Below are positions 52,053 to 60,481 of a DNA stretch of 64,000 nucleotides, piece after piece. Numbering within the stretch: the stretch's first letter is position 1; every line of letters begins with the position of its first letter. The notes beneath the pieces are model-generated. The model ran no database searches and was not told the origin of the DNA. It saw nothing but the letters and a program-made list of their open reading frames with translations. The DNA is from Sphingomonas sp. JUb134. Lineage in GTDB: Bacteria > Pseudomonadota > Alphaproteobacteria > Sphingomonadales > Sphingomonadaceae. The stretch spans positions 347,324 through 411,323 of the forward strand of contig NZ_SLYP02000002.1 of assembly GCF_004341505.2 (NCBI RefSeq), read 5' to 3'. Made by a program: the position numbers and the translations under genes.

Positions 52053-52361
52053 TCAATAGCGATAGCCTGCCTGCCGGCAGGCCGCTGCCAGCTTCATCAC
52101 TCGCCCATCCTTCGCGCCGTACTGGCGCAACCGTGCGGAATAGCTGTCGCAATAGCTTTTCGCGCGAGCGGACAGTGGCACCCCGTTCGGACCTCGCGCG
52201 GTCGCCGCCCCGCCCCGTTCGGCATAGCCACGAGCAGTCGCTGACTGAACCTGGGTGCGCGCTTGCGCGCCCAGATCGACTGCGCCGGGCATGTCCTGCG
52301 CGCCGGCAGGGGTCGCGATCGCGAATATCCCGACCGTGAACACAGCAACCAGGCTACGCAT
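52053..52361 (-). CDS. Small exported protein, function unknown
   Basis: 102 aa, tail to tail with umuC. Signal peptide MRSLVAVFTVGIFAIATPAG, cut near GAQ. The mature part is Ala/Arg-rich with two cysteines (YCDSYSARLRQYGAK; AACRQAGYRY) probably bonded in the periplasm. No family recognised. Confidence 0.6.
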   Translation of the reverse strand: MRSLVAVFTVGIFAIATPAGAQDMPGAVDLGAQARTQVQSATARGYAERGGAATARGPNGVPLSARAKSYCDSYSARLRQYGAKDGRVMKLAAACRQAGYRY

Positions 52362-52461
52362 TCGATGTTCTCCCTCGAATTTCCGTCAGGCCATCAACGA
52401 TTTGGCGGCAGCATCGTGCCGGTCGCGGGAGCGATTATGGATACAGGCGGTTGTAGAGGTG

Positions 52462-52755
52462 ATGAACACGTCGACCGTACCTTTCGCGCTCGCGGTCGAT
52501 GACGTCCCGATCATCCTGATGGACATGACGCTGATCCTGGAGGACGCCGGCTTTCGCTGTCATGAGGCGATGGACGGCGATACCGCGATCGTGCTGCTGG
52601 AGGAGCAGGCCGACAACACCATCCTGCTGTTCTCCGATGTCGAGATGCCGGGATCGATCAACGGCTTTGCGCTGGCGCGTCATGTCGCACAGCACTGGCC
52701 CTGGATCGAGATCGTGATCGCCAGCGGCAATATCTGTAGGCGCTTGCAATCATAA
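52462..52755 (+). pseudogene. Truncated response regulator receiver domain
   Basis: 97 aa. Start to beta-4 of a receiver: ALAVDDVPIILMDM, ILLFSDVEMPGSINGFALAR (phospho-Asp in SDVEMPG) and IEIVIASGN, after which homology ends and CRRLQS follows before the stop. The conserved Lys and helix 5 are missing. It ends at the repeat array starting 52763, the likely cause of the truncation. Full-length relatives are about 120 aa, like the regulator at 45830. Confidence 0.7.
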
Positions 52756-52762
52756 CGGCGCC

Positions 52763-52902
52763 TGCTCGCAAACAGCCAGATTTTCTGCTCACGCTATCTG
52801 CCACTGGCGCGTGGCAACCTGCTCAAATTATCTGCCAGTGTGCTCGCCATTATCCGGCGCTGCTTGCAAACGAGGCGTCATGCTCACGCTTTCTACCAGT
52901 GG
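52763..52902. repeat. Interleaved short direct repeats
   Basis: Three copies of a 22-bp unit (52786, 52820, 52881; TGCTCACGCTATCTGCCACT type) plus a weaker fourth at 52841, mixed with TGCT(C/T)GCAAAC at 52763 and 52861. They begin at the truncation point of the response regulator. They look like end or subsite repeats of a mobile element with no gene left. Confidence 0.5.
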
Positions 52903-53251
52903 GTTCTCCAAACCCGTCGCCGGCAGACGCTTTTGCGAAGCACGTTTTCAGAACAGTTCTGACAAGCGGCGGGCAGCAGAAATGCGGTGCGGTCATGGCC
53001 CGCCGGCAAGGTCGTCAGAAAGGAAGGCTTTTGCGAACAGCGGGTGGCGCATAGAGCGGGCACAGATATACGTTTACGACTGAACCAGTCGAAGCGCGCT
53101 GGCCGCGACCGTCCCGAATGGGATCAATGGTCGGGATAGGATTCTCTTCATGCCCCAGCCGGTATAAAGGAACCGCCCCGATCGTAGCGGCTGCGTCGTT
53201 ATCCCGCCTACCCAACCCGTGGGCTCGACCTTCGGCCCAGCCGGGCCCGCC

Positions 53252-53374
53252 TCAACGTGGCCCGTCGACTGCGATGACCGCGGCGTCGTCTAGCTGGAAC
53301 CGGCCAAAGTCGTCGTCGCCCCATAACGAACGCTCCAGCCGGCCGACAAGCCGGATCGGCTTCCCGGTCGGCAT
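53252..53374 (-). CDS. Possible 40-residue protein in a gene-poor stretch
   Basis: ATG 53374 opens MPTGKPIRLVGRLERSLWGD and ends AVIAVDGPR. It looks coding-like in composition but has no clear SD. The rest of 52903-53396 shows nothing recognisable. Confidence 0.3.
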   Translation of the reverse strand: MPTGKPIRLVGRLERSLWGDDDFGRFQLDDAAVIAVDGPR

Positions 53375-53396
53375 TGACCCATAAGGCAGCGAGTAT

Positions 53397-53876
53397 TCAT
53401 GGTTTTGCGTCGAGGGAGCCGATCATAGGCAGGAATACGGCACAACCCGTTTCCTTGCAGGAAAGATCAAGCACCAGGTTCTTCCCCGATCCGTCGTTCC
53501 GCCCAGCAAACGTCCACAGAAGGCTGCGGCGCTCGGGATAGTTCGGGTCGGCGACACGGTAGGAAGCTACGCCTGCGGGGCGGCCGTCGAGCGTGAGCTG
53601 ATCCGCTTTGTAGTTGGTCCCGGAGCTCGCGATCGGCAGCGCCGATCCTCGGCCTGTCACTGTGAACATGCCTTCGTAGCCCGGCCCGCGCAGCAGGAAC
53701 ACCGGATCGTCTACCGGGTCCTTTCCCGCCTTCAGAGTCGCATCTGATGGAATGGCGACCGTGCAGCACGAAGGGATCCCGACCGACTTCCAGCCGGCCG
53801 GGACCTCGGGTTGCGGTGCGTTCGGCGAGCAGGACACTAGCAGCAATCCCGCTACCGACCACACCGCGACCCTCAT
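53397..53876 (-). CDS. Lipoprotein, function unknown
   Basis: 159 aa from ATG 53876. Lipoprotein signal MRVAVWSVAGLLLVSC with Cys16 acylated; mature part with C-C pairs (GIPSCCTVAIPSD; LSCKETGCAVFLP) and an alternating strand pattern. It follows the metalloprotease fragment on the same strand by only 1 bp, so they were probably one unit. Confidence 0.6.
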   Translation of the reverse strand: MRVAVWSVAGLLLVSCSPNAPQPEVPAGWKSVGIPSCCTVAIPSDATLKAGKDPVDDPVFLLRGPGYEGMFTVTGRGSALPIASSGTNYKADQLTLDGRPAGVASYRVADPNYPERRSLLWTFAGRNDGSGKNLVLDLSCKETGCAVFLPMIGSLDAKP

Positions 53877-53877
53877 A

Positions 53878-54399
53878 TCACCGCACTCCGTAGGCGTTGC
53901 GAAGCGCTGTCGTCTCCGTCGAGCACGGGGTGCGACGCACCACGCCCGCCGGCTGACTATAGTGCATGACGCACGCCGTGTTGTTGGCTTCACCGAAGCC
54001 CAAAGCATGGCCGAGCTCATGCGTCATGGTCGACTCATAATCAAACGAGCCGGAAGGAGGGCTCGACCGAGTAGACGGGCAATGGAACCGCCCACCCGAC
54101 TCATCGCCATAATACCAGAGGTAATCGGCCTTCACGATCACGTCTGCCTGGGTGATGGTCGATCCGCTGGTCCACAGGTTGGTCGACGCGAGGGCGGTCG
54201 AGTTGGTGGGATAGCCGTCCTCCACGGTCACGATCTGAGCCGTGGTCTCGGTCCCTCGCGTGGTGGTCAGGTTATTCGCCGCGTCCCACTGATAGTAGAA
54301 GCGCGACCCTTGAGCGTTCCAGTTGCTGACCGCTCGCCCGAGGGCAGGGTCGCAGCCCGCCGGCATGGCGATGTGCAGGTACACCGACTTGGTAGGGAC
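53878..54399 (-). pseudogene. Matrixin-like metalloprotease, N-terminally truncated
   Basis: About 170 residues of a secreted zinc metalloprotease. It has HELGHALGFGEANNTACVM, the HExxHxxGxx motif, but Glu replaces the third His ligand usual in matrixins; a Met-turn-like CVMHYSQPAG follows. Homology begins abruptly near 54399, where the sequence on the other strand becomes relaxase; no signal peptide or start is seen. The gene was cut at this rearrangement junction. Confidence 0.6.
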
Positions 54400-55017
54400 A
54401 TGTTCGCGGGCTTCCGGCCCAAGCCTGCCGCCACGCCGGAGAAGGCACCTACCCCGGATCGTGCTGGCGCGGCGAGCGGCGGCAAGCCGGATCAGGCCAG
54501 GGCGATCGAACGCTATGCGCGGGCGTCGGCCGACATAGGCCGGATGCGCGCGCAGGAGCTGCCGGTGCTGCCGCATCAGGAGAGCGCGTTGCGCCGCGCC
54601 GGCGAGGCGCTGGACCAGGTGCGGCCCGATGCTGCGCGCGACCTCGCTTCCGCGTTCCGTCGCGATCCTGGGCTGATCGGGCAGGCGGCGGAGGGCAAGA
54701 CCGGCGGCGCGGTGCGCGCGATGGCCGAGGAGCGCCGGGTGCGGCTCGACTCCGACGCGCGCGCCGACCGGTTTGTGGAGAGTTGGCGGGGACTGGCGCG
54801 CGAGCGGGCAGGCGGCGACCAGGTCCGGGCCGAGAAGGCTACCACGCGCATGGGCGCGATGGCCGAGGGCCTGCGCCGGGACCCTGAGCTGGCGAAGGCG
54901 CTGGAGCGCCGCGCGCCCGAGCTGGAGCTGAAACTGGAGCGCGGCCGGAGCATCGAGAAATCGCTGGAGCAGTCGATCGGGATCGGCCGCGAGCGCGACA
55001 GGGGCATGAGCCTATAA
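54400..55017 (+). pseudogene. traA: C-terminal fragment of Ti-type TraA relaxase
   Basis: 205 residues remain from ATG 54400, reading MFAGFRPKPAATPEKAPTPD, long charged helices (ALRRAGEALDQVRPDAARDL; AKALERRAPELELKLERGRS) and the ending SIGIGRERDRGMSL, as at the C-terminus of MobQ-type TraA relaxases. The nuclease and helicase domains are missing to the left, where a metalloprotease fragment in the reverse orientation abuts. It could be expressed from its SD-like GGTAGGG but cannot nick DNA. Confidence 0.7.
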
Positions 55018-55028
55018 GGGGATGACGT

Positions 55029-55736
55029 GTGACGGATGAAGAAGGGCCGAATGAAGCCGCACAGGCGTTCGAAGAGCTGCGCGCCGAGGTGACGCTGATG
55101 CGCCGTGCCGTCGAGCGGCTGACGGCCGAGCGCATGGAGGTGCCGGAACCGCCCGACTATTCCGAGACGTTAGGCGTGATCGCCAACAACATCACCGCCA
55201 CCGCGCAGCGCGTCGATATGCTGGTCAAAAGCCCGATGCTGGCGATGACGCCCGAGCTATTGGCGGGACGGATCACCGCGGCGGCAAGCACGGCGCGCCA
55301 GGAAGACCGGCAGACGATCGCTACGGCGCGCACCGGCCTGGAGGACGTGACGCGCCAGCTTCACAGCTATGTCGTGTCGGCGCGGCGTGGCGATGAGCAG
55401 AACCGCTGGCTGATGTGGAGCGCGATCGGCGGGATTGTGGTCGGCATGATCCTGTGGGCGGTGTTCGCCGGCATTGTCGCGCGCGCCGTGCCCGCGAGCT
55501 GGCAATGGCCGGAGAAGATGGCGGCACGCTCGCTCGACCTGCCGATGTGGGAAGGCGGCCAGCGCCTCATGCGGGCAAGCGCGCCCGACGCTTTCGCCAA
55601 CATCGCCGCGGGTGATCGAATTGTGACCGCCAATCGTGAGGTGCTGGAGGCGTGTCAGAAGCGCGCCAACAAGACAGGAAAATCGGTGCAGTGCACCGGC
55701 ACGGTCGAGCCAGTAGGCAAAGAGGCTCGTAAGTGA
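55029..55736 (+). CDS. DUF6118 membrane protein
   Basis: 235 aa from GTG 55029 with GGGGA upstream, 11 bp after the traA fragment. Coiled-coil start (AAQAFEELRAEVTLMRRAVE), one TM helix (about 128-150, SAIGGIVVGMILWAVFAGIV), and a periplasmic tail with one Cys pair. DUF6118 genes regularly follow Ti-type traA in alphaproteobacteria, so this gene marks a former mobilisation locus. Function unknown. Confidence 0.75.
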   Translation: MTDEEGPNEAAQAFEELRAEVTLMRRAVERLTAERMEVPEPPDYSETLGVIANNITATAQRVDMLVKSPMLAMTPELLAGRITAAASTARQEDRQTIATARTGLEDVTRQLHSYVVSARRGDEQNRWLMWSAIGGIVVGMILWAVFAGIVARAVPASWQWPEKMAARSLDLPMWEGGQRLMRASAPDAFANIAAGDRIVTANREVLEACQKRANKTGKSVQCTGTVEPVGKEARK

Positions 55737-55803
55737 GGGTAATCGTCTTGCAATCCGTATTACAAGGCAATACCAGAACATACATGGTACGCCGGAGAGG
55801 CAT

Positions 55804-55971
55804 ATGGCAGACGATATCGTTGTAACAGTGCGGGTGCCGAAGAAGCTCGCGCAAAAGGCACGGCAAGTTGCTGATAGTCGTGACGAAACAGTGAGTCAGG
55901 TCATCCGGCGAGGCTTGCGTGGCTATGTGGGTCGCGCGCCAAAATCGATTAAGAATGAGGACGCAGCCTAA
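55804..55971 (+). CDS. RHH-type small DNA-binding protein
   Basis: 55 aa. MADDIVVTVRVPKKLAQKAR then QVADSRDETVSQVIRRGLRG: a strand and two helices of a CopG/Arc-like ribbon-helix-helix fold. Its TAATG stop/start overlap with the methyltransferase gene indicates translational coupling; a controller role for the restriction-modification genes is possible. Confidence 0.65.
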   Translation: MADDIVVTVRVPKKLAQKARQVADSRDETVSQVIRRGLRGYVGRAPKSIKNEDAA

Positions 55972-56657
55972 TGTCAGAATCCAAGCGCAAGGCGTCCAAG
56001 AAGTCACCGGATTATAGTCCGGCAGCTATGGATCTGTTGAACGTCGCAGGGGGCGGCAATTTCAGAACAGTACTGGCGGATCCGCCGTGGCAGTTTCAAA
56101 ACCGTACCGGGAAGGTGGCACCCGAGCACCGCCGCCTAAACCGCTACGGGACAATGACGCTGGACGAGATTTGCGAGCTACCGGTGCAGGAGTGCGTTGC
56201 GCCAACCGCCCACCTCTACCTGTGGGTGCCTAATGCGCTCTTGCCGGACGGCTTGCGTGTAATGCGGGAATGGGGCTTTGAGTATAAATCCAACATCGTA
56301 TGGCGGAAGATCCGCAAGGATGGCGGATCTGATGGTCGGGGCGTGGGATTCTATTTCCGCAACGTTACAGAACTGATCCTATTTGGCGTCCGGGGCAAGA
56401 ACGCCCGCACGCTTGATCCGGGTCGGACACAGGTGAACTATCTTGAGAGCCGCAAGCGGGAGCACAGCCGTAAGCCTGACGAGCAATATCCGCTGATTGA
56501 GGAATGCAGCCCCGGCCCGTTCTTGGAGATGTTCTCGCGTGGAACGCGGCCGGATTGGACCGTATGGGGCAACCAGGCGGACGAGGAATATACCCCTTCC
56601 TGGCCGACGTATGCCCATCACTCTAGGGCTGGGCTGGTGGCGGAAGCGGCTGAATAG
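55971..56657 (+). CDS. MT-A70-family adenine methyltransferase
   Basis: 228 aa. DPPW at 37-40 in FRTVLADPPWQFQNRTGK, then YGTMTLDEICELPVQ, LYLWVPNALLPDGLRVMREW and RNVTELILFGVRGKN, the MT-A70 (METTL3/M.MunI-like) order, so DNA N6-adenine methylation is expected. Coupled to the RHH gene upstream; it converges with a BglII-like endonuclease, overlapping it tail to tail by 35 bp, which suggests a restriction-modification pair. Confidence 0.88.
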   Translation: MSESKRKASKKSPDYSPAAMDLLNVAGGGNFRTVLADPPWQFQNRTGKVAPEHRRLNRYGTMTLDEICELPVQECVAPTAHLYLWVPNALLPDGLRVMREWGFEYKSNIVWRKIRKDGGSDGRGVGFYFRNVTELILFGVRGKNARTLDPGRTQVNYLESRKREHSRKPDEQYPLIEECSPGPFLEMFSRGTRPDWTVWGNQADEEYTPSWPTYAHHSRAGLVAEAAE

Positions 56658-57492
56658 GCTCAGCAAGGATCTCCTGCTCCTCCTCGCCCTCGGCGATGGC
56701 GCCCACGTCGAGATGCTCATCGAAAGTGACGATTGAGCTGGGTAGTCCAATGAGGAGGAGCGGGCATGGATTGCCGACGCCGCGGTGCACGCGATCTTCT
56801 AGCTTTCGCCAATGGGTCGTGGCGGCCCCATATTTATCCTTCACGAAACTAAGCGACCAAGCGTCTGCAAAGGTCGCGCCGCCTGCTCGCATACGCCGAG
56901 CAACATCGGCCTTCTGCCGGGGGGTGGGCGTCAGTCCCAAAGATCCAAGGTCATCACTCGACTCCAGACCCCGCTCGGTTGCAAACCGGCGGACGAGCTG
57001 CACCATGTCGTCCTGTAGGCTCGATCCCCGCGTGACAATCACGCCAACGCTGATCGCCCCCTCCGCGTGCAGCCGCTTAAAGTTCTCCAGGTCGCGGTCG
57101 AAGAATGGATCCTTGTTGTTCCACTCGATTTCGAGCGCGATGACGCGGCCATCGGCGAAGGTACGGACATGATCGACCTCATGGGAGATCGACTCCCTTT
57201 GGACGCCGTTGATGCGCTTTTCGATCGTGAAATTGACCTTGTGCCAGCCCAGCTCGGCCAAGGCGCGCCGGAGACGCTGAGTGCCCTTTGTCTCGCCTCC
57301 ACCCGAGCCGATGATCTCCTCAATTGGGATGGATAGCGCGCCGAGCGCCGCTTCCAACTCCCCGATCGCGTCGGGAAAATCGACGCTCAGGATGGCCGTG
57401 GCATGGCTGTGAAACTCAATTTGGAAGCCGCGAGCGGCCAGATCTTCAAACATGCTCGTCCAAGAGTCGCTTCTGATGCGCCCAGGTGCCAT
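56623..57492 (-). CDS. BglII/BstYI-like type II restriction endonuclease
   Basis: 289 aa from ATG 57492 (ATG 57453 or 57558 possible). Reads FHSHATAILSVDFPDAIGEL, GSGGGETKGTQRLRRALAEL, EVDHVRTFADGRVIALEIEW and NNKDPFFDRDLENFKRLH, the pattern of the BglII/BstYI endonuclease family; D107, E121 and E123 are probable metal ligands. GATC-containing targets are cut by known members. Convergent with the methyltransferase gene. Confidence 0.75.
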   Translation of the reverse strand: MAPGRIRSDSWTSMFEDLAARGFQIEFHSHATAILSVDFPDAIGELEAALGALSIPIEEIIGSGGGETKGTQRLRRALAELGWHKVNFTIEKRINGVQRESISHEVDHVRTFADGRVIALEIEWNNKDPFFDRDLENFKRLHAEGAISVGVIVTRGSSLQDDMVQLVRRFATERGLESSDDLGSLGLTPTPRQKADVARRMRAGGATFADAWSLSFVKDKYGAATTHWRKLEDRVHRGVGNPCPLLLIGLPSSIVTFDEHLDVGAIAEGEEEQEILAEPIQPLPPPAQP

Positions 57493-57519
57493 AGATTGCC
57501 GGGCTAGGGCGAGGCCCCT

Positions 57520-58011
57520 ATGCTCACCGAGGCGATTGCGCACGAGAGGATTGGCCACCTATCCGACTTTGCCGGCAAGCGGGTAGAGCGGTGGTGGGTG
57601 GATGCCCTGTTTCTCGCACTAGATCGTCTCATTGAGGATAGGGAGCTGGACGGAGAGCGCGTCAGCCCTGAGCGCTACGGCTCCCTATTGGGGCGATCGA
57701 GCTTCGCCCAAATTGCGGGTGCCCGCAGCTTGGAGAAGGATCTTGCGACCAAGCACCTAGTCGCCCTCTACACCGCTTGTGGCGGTAGAGAGCGCTTTTC
57801 CGATCAGCACGTCCGTGAGCGGACGGAACTGACCATACCCGATGTTCAATGGTTTGCCGCTAACGACAATCGACCCCAGGGAGCTGTGCATCCCTCAAAT
57901 CCACGGTTCACTACCCGCTCTGCTGAGGCCTTGGCGGGCGATTTTACATTGGAGGATCTGGGCTTCATCTTCGTTCCTTCGTCACTACGACGAAGCCCAG
58001 ATCCTCCTTAA
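57520..58011 (+). CDS. Protein next to the restriction locus, unknown
   Basis: 163 aa, divergent from the endonuclease with 27 bp between starts. Helical: HERIGHLSDFAGKRVERWWV, ALFLALDRLIEDRELDGERV, then IPDVQWFAANDNRPQGAVHP. The C-terminal 18 residues are encoded inside a 16-bp inverted repeat, so the natural end may have been altered. A role in the restriction system is only suggested by position. Confidence 0.5.
   Translation: MLTEAIAHERIGHLSDFAGKRVERWWVDALFLALDRLIEDRELDGERVSPERYGSLLGRSSFAQIAGARSLEKDLATKHLVALYTACGGRERFSDQHVRERTELTIPDVQWFAANDNRPQGAVHPSNPRFTTRSAEALAGDFTLEDLGFIFVPSSLRRSPDPP
57951..58007. repeat. Perfect 16-bp inverted repeat
   Basis: GGAGGATCTGGGCTTC at 57951-57966 and its exact complement at 57992-58007 around a 25-nt loop. 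It covers the last codons of the 57520 gene, followed by TTAAATC. Terminator or recombination scar. Confidence 0.55.
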
Positions 58012-58020
58012 ATCACAACC

Positions 58021-58167
58021 TCAAATCTGTGCCATTGGTGCTGACGGCGGACACGCGACCTTGGTGAGCTTCGAATCCGTGCCCGCGGACTTGAACGCGA
58101 ACGCGGCCCCGGCTGCCGCGGTGCTGGCGACGGCCGCTCCAACGAGCACCTTCTGCTTCGTGTCCAT
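58021..58167 (-). CDS. 48-residue membrane/exported peptide
   Basis: ATG 58167 overlaps the stop of the ABM gene (TGATG) and has GAGAGGGA 8 bp upstream. Reads MDTKQKVLVGAAVASTAAAG to FKSAGTDSKL, a single hydrophobic helix, then a Cys-Pro-rich end. Possibly a small membrane partner of the ABM protein. Confidence 0.5.
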   Translation of the reverse strand: MDTKQKVLVGAAVASTAAAGAAFAFKSAGTDSKLTKVACPPSAPMAQI

Positions 58168-58841
58168 CAGACTGTCCCTCTCTCAAGGGGCCGCGCGACC
58201 GACGTGTTCCTGCTCGTCCTCTCCTCATCACCAGCGGATGCAATCTTGAACGCCAAGATTTGTGCGCGGTGGATCTGGGGAGGCTCGGCGAACAGCGAAG
58301 CAGCGCTTCCGGATAGCGCCGTGCCGATTTCGCCCGACAGATGCGTCTCGCGCCCTGCCTCGTCGGCGAAGGTATCGAGGATGGCGAACCGAGTCTTTCC
58401 GAGACGCAGAGCGTACCACGACAGGGTGCCAGGCTCCCGCTCCACGGCCGATCGGGCTCCTTGGAGGAAGCGGGCAACCTCTTCCTCCGCACCGTCCCGT
58501 GCTTCAAGCGGAACATGCAGGGCCAAGCGCGGCAGGGCGTCCGCCGCCGGCACCTTGAGGGCGAGGATGTCGGCCGGCTCGATCTCCGGCAATCCGTTGA
58601 GGATGGTGAAGGTCTTCACGACCAGCGCCCGGCCGACCGTGCCGAACAGATGCTTCAGCCGGCCGGCATTGCCGGGGAAGGTATCGAAGATGGCGAAGTC
58701 GGCGGGGCCAAAGCGCAGCGCGTACCAGTGCCGCGTGTCCTGCTCATGCTCGACCGGCTCCAGCGCACCCCGGAGGAATTCAGCGGCATCTTCCTGGTGG
58801 GTCGGCCCGGCTTCAATGCCTACGAACAGTGCCTTGTGCAT
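58167..58841 (-). CDS. Tandem antibiotic-biosynthesis-monooxygenase-like protein
   Basis: 224 aa with two repeated ABM-type dimeric alpha/beta-barrel halves (about 1-105 and 108-205). The parallel sequences HWYALRFGPADFAIFDTFPG and SWYALRLGKTRFAILDTFAD show the duplication. Such proteins are cofactor-free monooxygenases or quinol/small-molecule binders; substrate unknown. It is next to a remnant aldo-keto reductase and a formaldehyde-dehydrogenase-like gene. Confidence 0.8.
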   Translation of the reverse strand: MHKALFVGIEAGPTHQEDAAEFLRGALEPVEHEQDTRHWYALRFGPADFAIFDTFPGNAGRLKHLFGTVGRALVVKTFTILNGLPEIEPADILALKVPAADALPRLALHVPLEARDGAEEEVARFLQGARSAVEREPGTLSWYALRLGKTRFAILDTFADEAGRETHLSGEIGTALSGSAASLFAEPPQIHRAQILAFKIASAGDEERTSRNTSVARPLERGTV

Positions 58842-58929
58842 CTTTTCTCTCCTTGTTCCGATGGTAGCGCCTCGAGCTCCACGGAAGGCGTCCTGGGCCT
58901 AAATCATGGGAAGTTCGCGCGGCCGGGCG

Positions 58930-59090
58930 CCGACAGCCCGTTCGGCCAGGGCGACTTCCCCGGCCCGCGCACCCCTGGCGGGCGCGTGCTGGAGGAGATC
59001 GCGGCCAGCCACGGCGCGACCGCACGCCAAGTGGCGCTTCGCTTCCTGGTGCGTCGGCCATCGCTGTTCGCTATGGTCAACGAGTCCTGA
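58930..59090 (+). pseudogene. Aldo/keto reductase 3' fragment
   Basis: About 53 codons remain: SPFGQGDFPGPRTPGGRVLE, EIAASHGATARQVALRFLVR, RPSLFAMVNES. This matches the C-terminal end of aldo/keto reductases (YSPLG, GVT-AQVAL-W). The rest of the gene is missing; upstream is the start of the ABM gene on the other strand. Confidence 0.6.
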
Positions 59091-59206
59091 CCCTAGGTCT
59101 GCCGACATACTTGGTCGCAAGCTGATCGACACCGCCGCTACACGTGCTCCAAAGCGGCGGTGTCGATCGGCATCGATAAGCGTCCTGTTCCCGGTTATTC
59201 CGCCAA

Positions 59207-60382
59207 TCAACCGTGCGGGCGCATAACAACCTTGATCACACCTTCTTCCTTGTCGCGGAATTTAGCGTACATTTCTGGCGCGTCTTCAAGACTGGCCGGG
59301 TGGGTGATCACGAAGCTGGGGTCGATCGCGCCCGCGACGATTTTTTCCAGCAACGGTCTAGTATAGCGCTGCACGTGGGTTTGGCCGAGCTTGATCGTTA
59401 GTCCTTTGTTCATCGCTGCACCGATCGGAAGCTTGTCACCCATCCCGACGTAGACGCCGGGCACGGAGACCGTGCCGCCCTTGCGGCAGCTCATGATCGC
59501 CTGCCGCAGGACGTGGACGCGATCAGTGGCGAGCATCATGCTTGCCTTCACCTTGTCCATGACCGCGTCCGCCGCCCCGTGCGCGGCCGCCTCGCAGCCG
59601 ACAGCATCGATGCAGCTGTCGGGGCCCCGGCCCTTGGTTCGCGCCTGCAGCTCGTCGTAGACATCGGTTTCGGCGAAGTTAATCGTCTCAGCGCCACCGG
59701 CCTCCGCCATGGCGAGTCGCTCGGGCACCTCGTCGATCGCGATCACGCGGCCGGCGCCCATCATCAGCGCGGAGCGGATGGCGAACTGGCCGACCGGACC
59801 GCAGCCCCAGATCGCGACGGTGTCGCCATGCTCGATCTGCGCATTCTCGGCGGCCATGTAGCCGGTCGGGAAGATATCCGATAGGAAGAGGGCCTGCTCG
59901 TCGGTAACGTTGTCGGGAATCTTGATCGGACCGACATCCGCCATCGGCACGCGGAGATACTCCGCCTGACCGCCGCAGTAGCCGCCCAGCATGTGGCTGA
60001 AGCCGAACAGCCCGGCGGGCGAATGGCCCATCGCCTTGGCGGCCATCTCGGCGTTCGGATTGGTCCGATCGCAGGCCGCAAACAGACCCTTCTTGCAGAA
60101 CCAGCAATCGCCGCAGCTGATCGTGAACGGCACCACCACCCGGTCCCCGATCTTGAGGTTGGTGACCTCGGACCCGAGCGCCACGACCTCGCCCATGTTC
60201 TCGTGGCCGAGGATGTCGCCGGCCTCCATGGTGGGCTGGTAGCCATCCAGCAGGTGAAGGTCCGACCCGCAGATCGCGCAGGCGGTTACTTTGATGATCG
60301 CATCGCGCGGGTGCTTGATCTCGGGATCCGCAACGGTGTCGACGCGGACATCGCCTTTACCGTGCCAGCATAGTGCGCGCAT
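59207..60382 (-). CDS. Zinc-dependent alcohol dehydrogenase (formaldehyde dehydrogenase-like)
   Basis: 391 aa, medium-chain dehydrogenase. Catalytic zinc in [17 protein letters not shown] and [15 protein letters not shown]; structural zinc cysteines in [20 protein letters not shown]-binding glycine motif [16 protein letters not shown]. The long insertion and the [20 protein letters not shown] segment fit glutathione-independent formaldehyde dehydrogenase relatives. Aldehyde detoxification is likely. Confidence 0.85.
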   Translation of the reverse strand: MRALCWHGKGDVRVDTVADPEIKHPRDAIIKVTACAICGSDLHLLDGYQPTMEAGDILGHENMGEVVALGSEVTNLKIGDRVVVPFTISCGDCWFCKKGLFAACDRTNPNAEMAAKAMGHSPAGLFGFSHMLGGYCGGQAEYLRVPMADVGPIKIPDNVTDEQALFLSDIFPTGYMAAENAQIEHGDTVAIWGCGPVGQFAIRSALMMGAGRVIAIDEVPERLAMAEAGGAETINFAETDVYDELQARTKGRGPDSCIDAVGCEAAAHGAADAVMDKVKASMMLATDRVHVLRQAIMSCRKGGTVSVPGVYVGMGDKLPIGAAMNKGLTIKLGQTHVQRYTRPLLEKIVAGAIDPSFVITHPASLEDAPEMYAKFRDKEEGVIKVVMRPHG

Positions 60383-60481
60383 GTCGTTTCCTCATCTGAG
60401 TGCATGTCCCTGTCGTCAGGGCCATGTCTATGACGCTCAACGCCTTGAGCCGCGGCATGGGTCCCTGTCCATTTGATTCGT

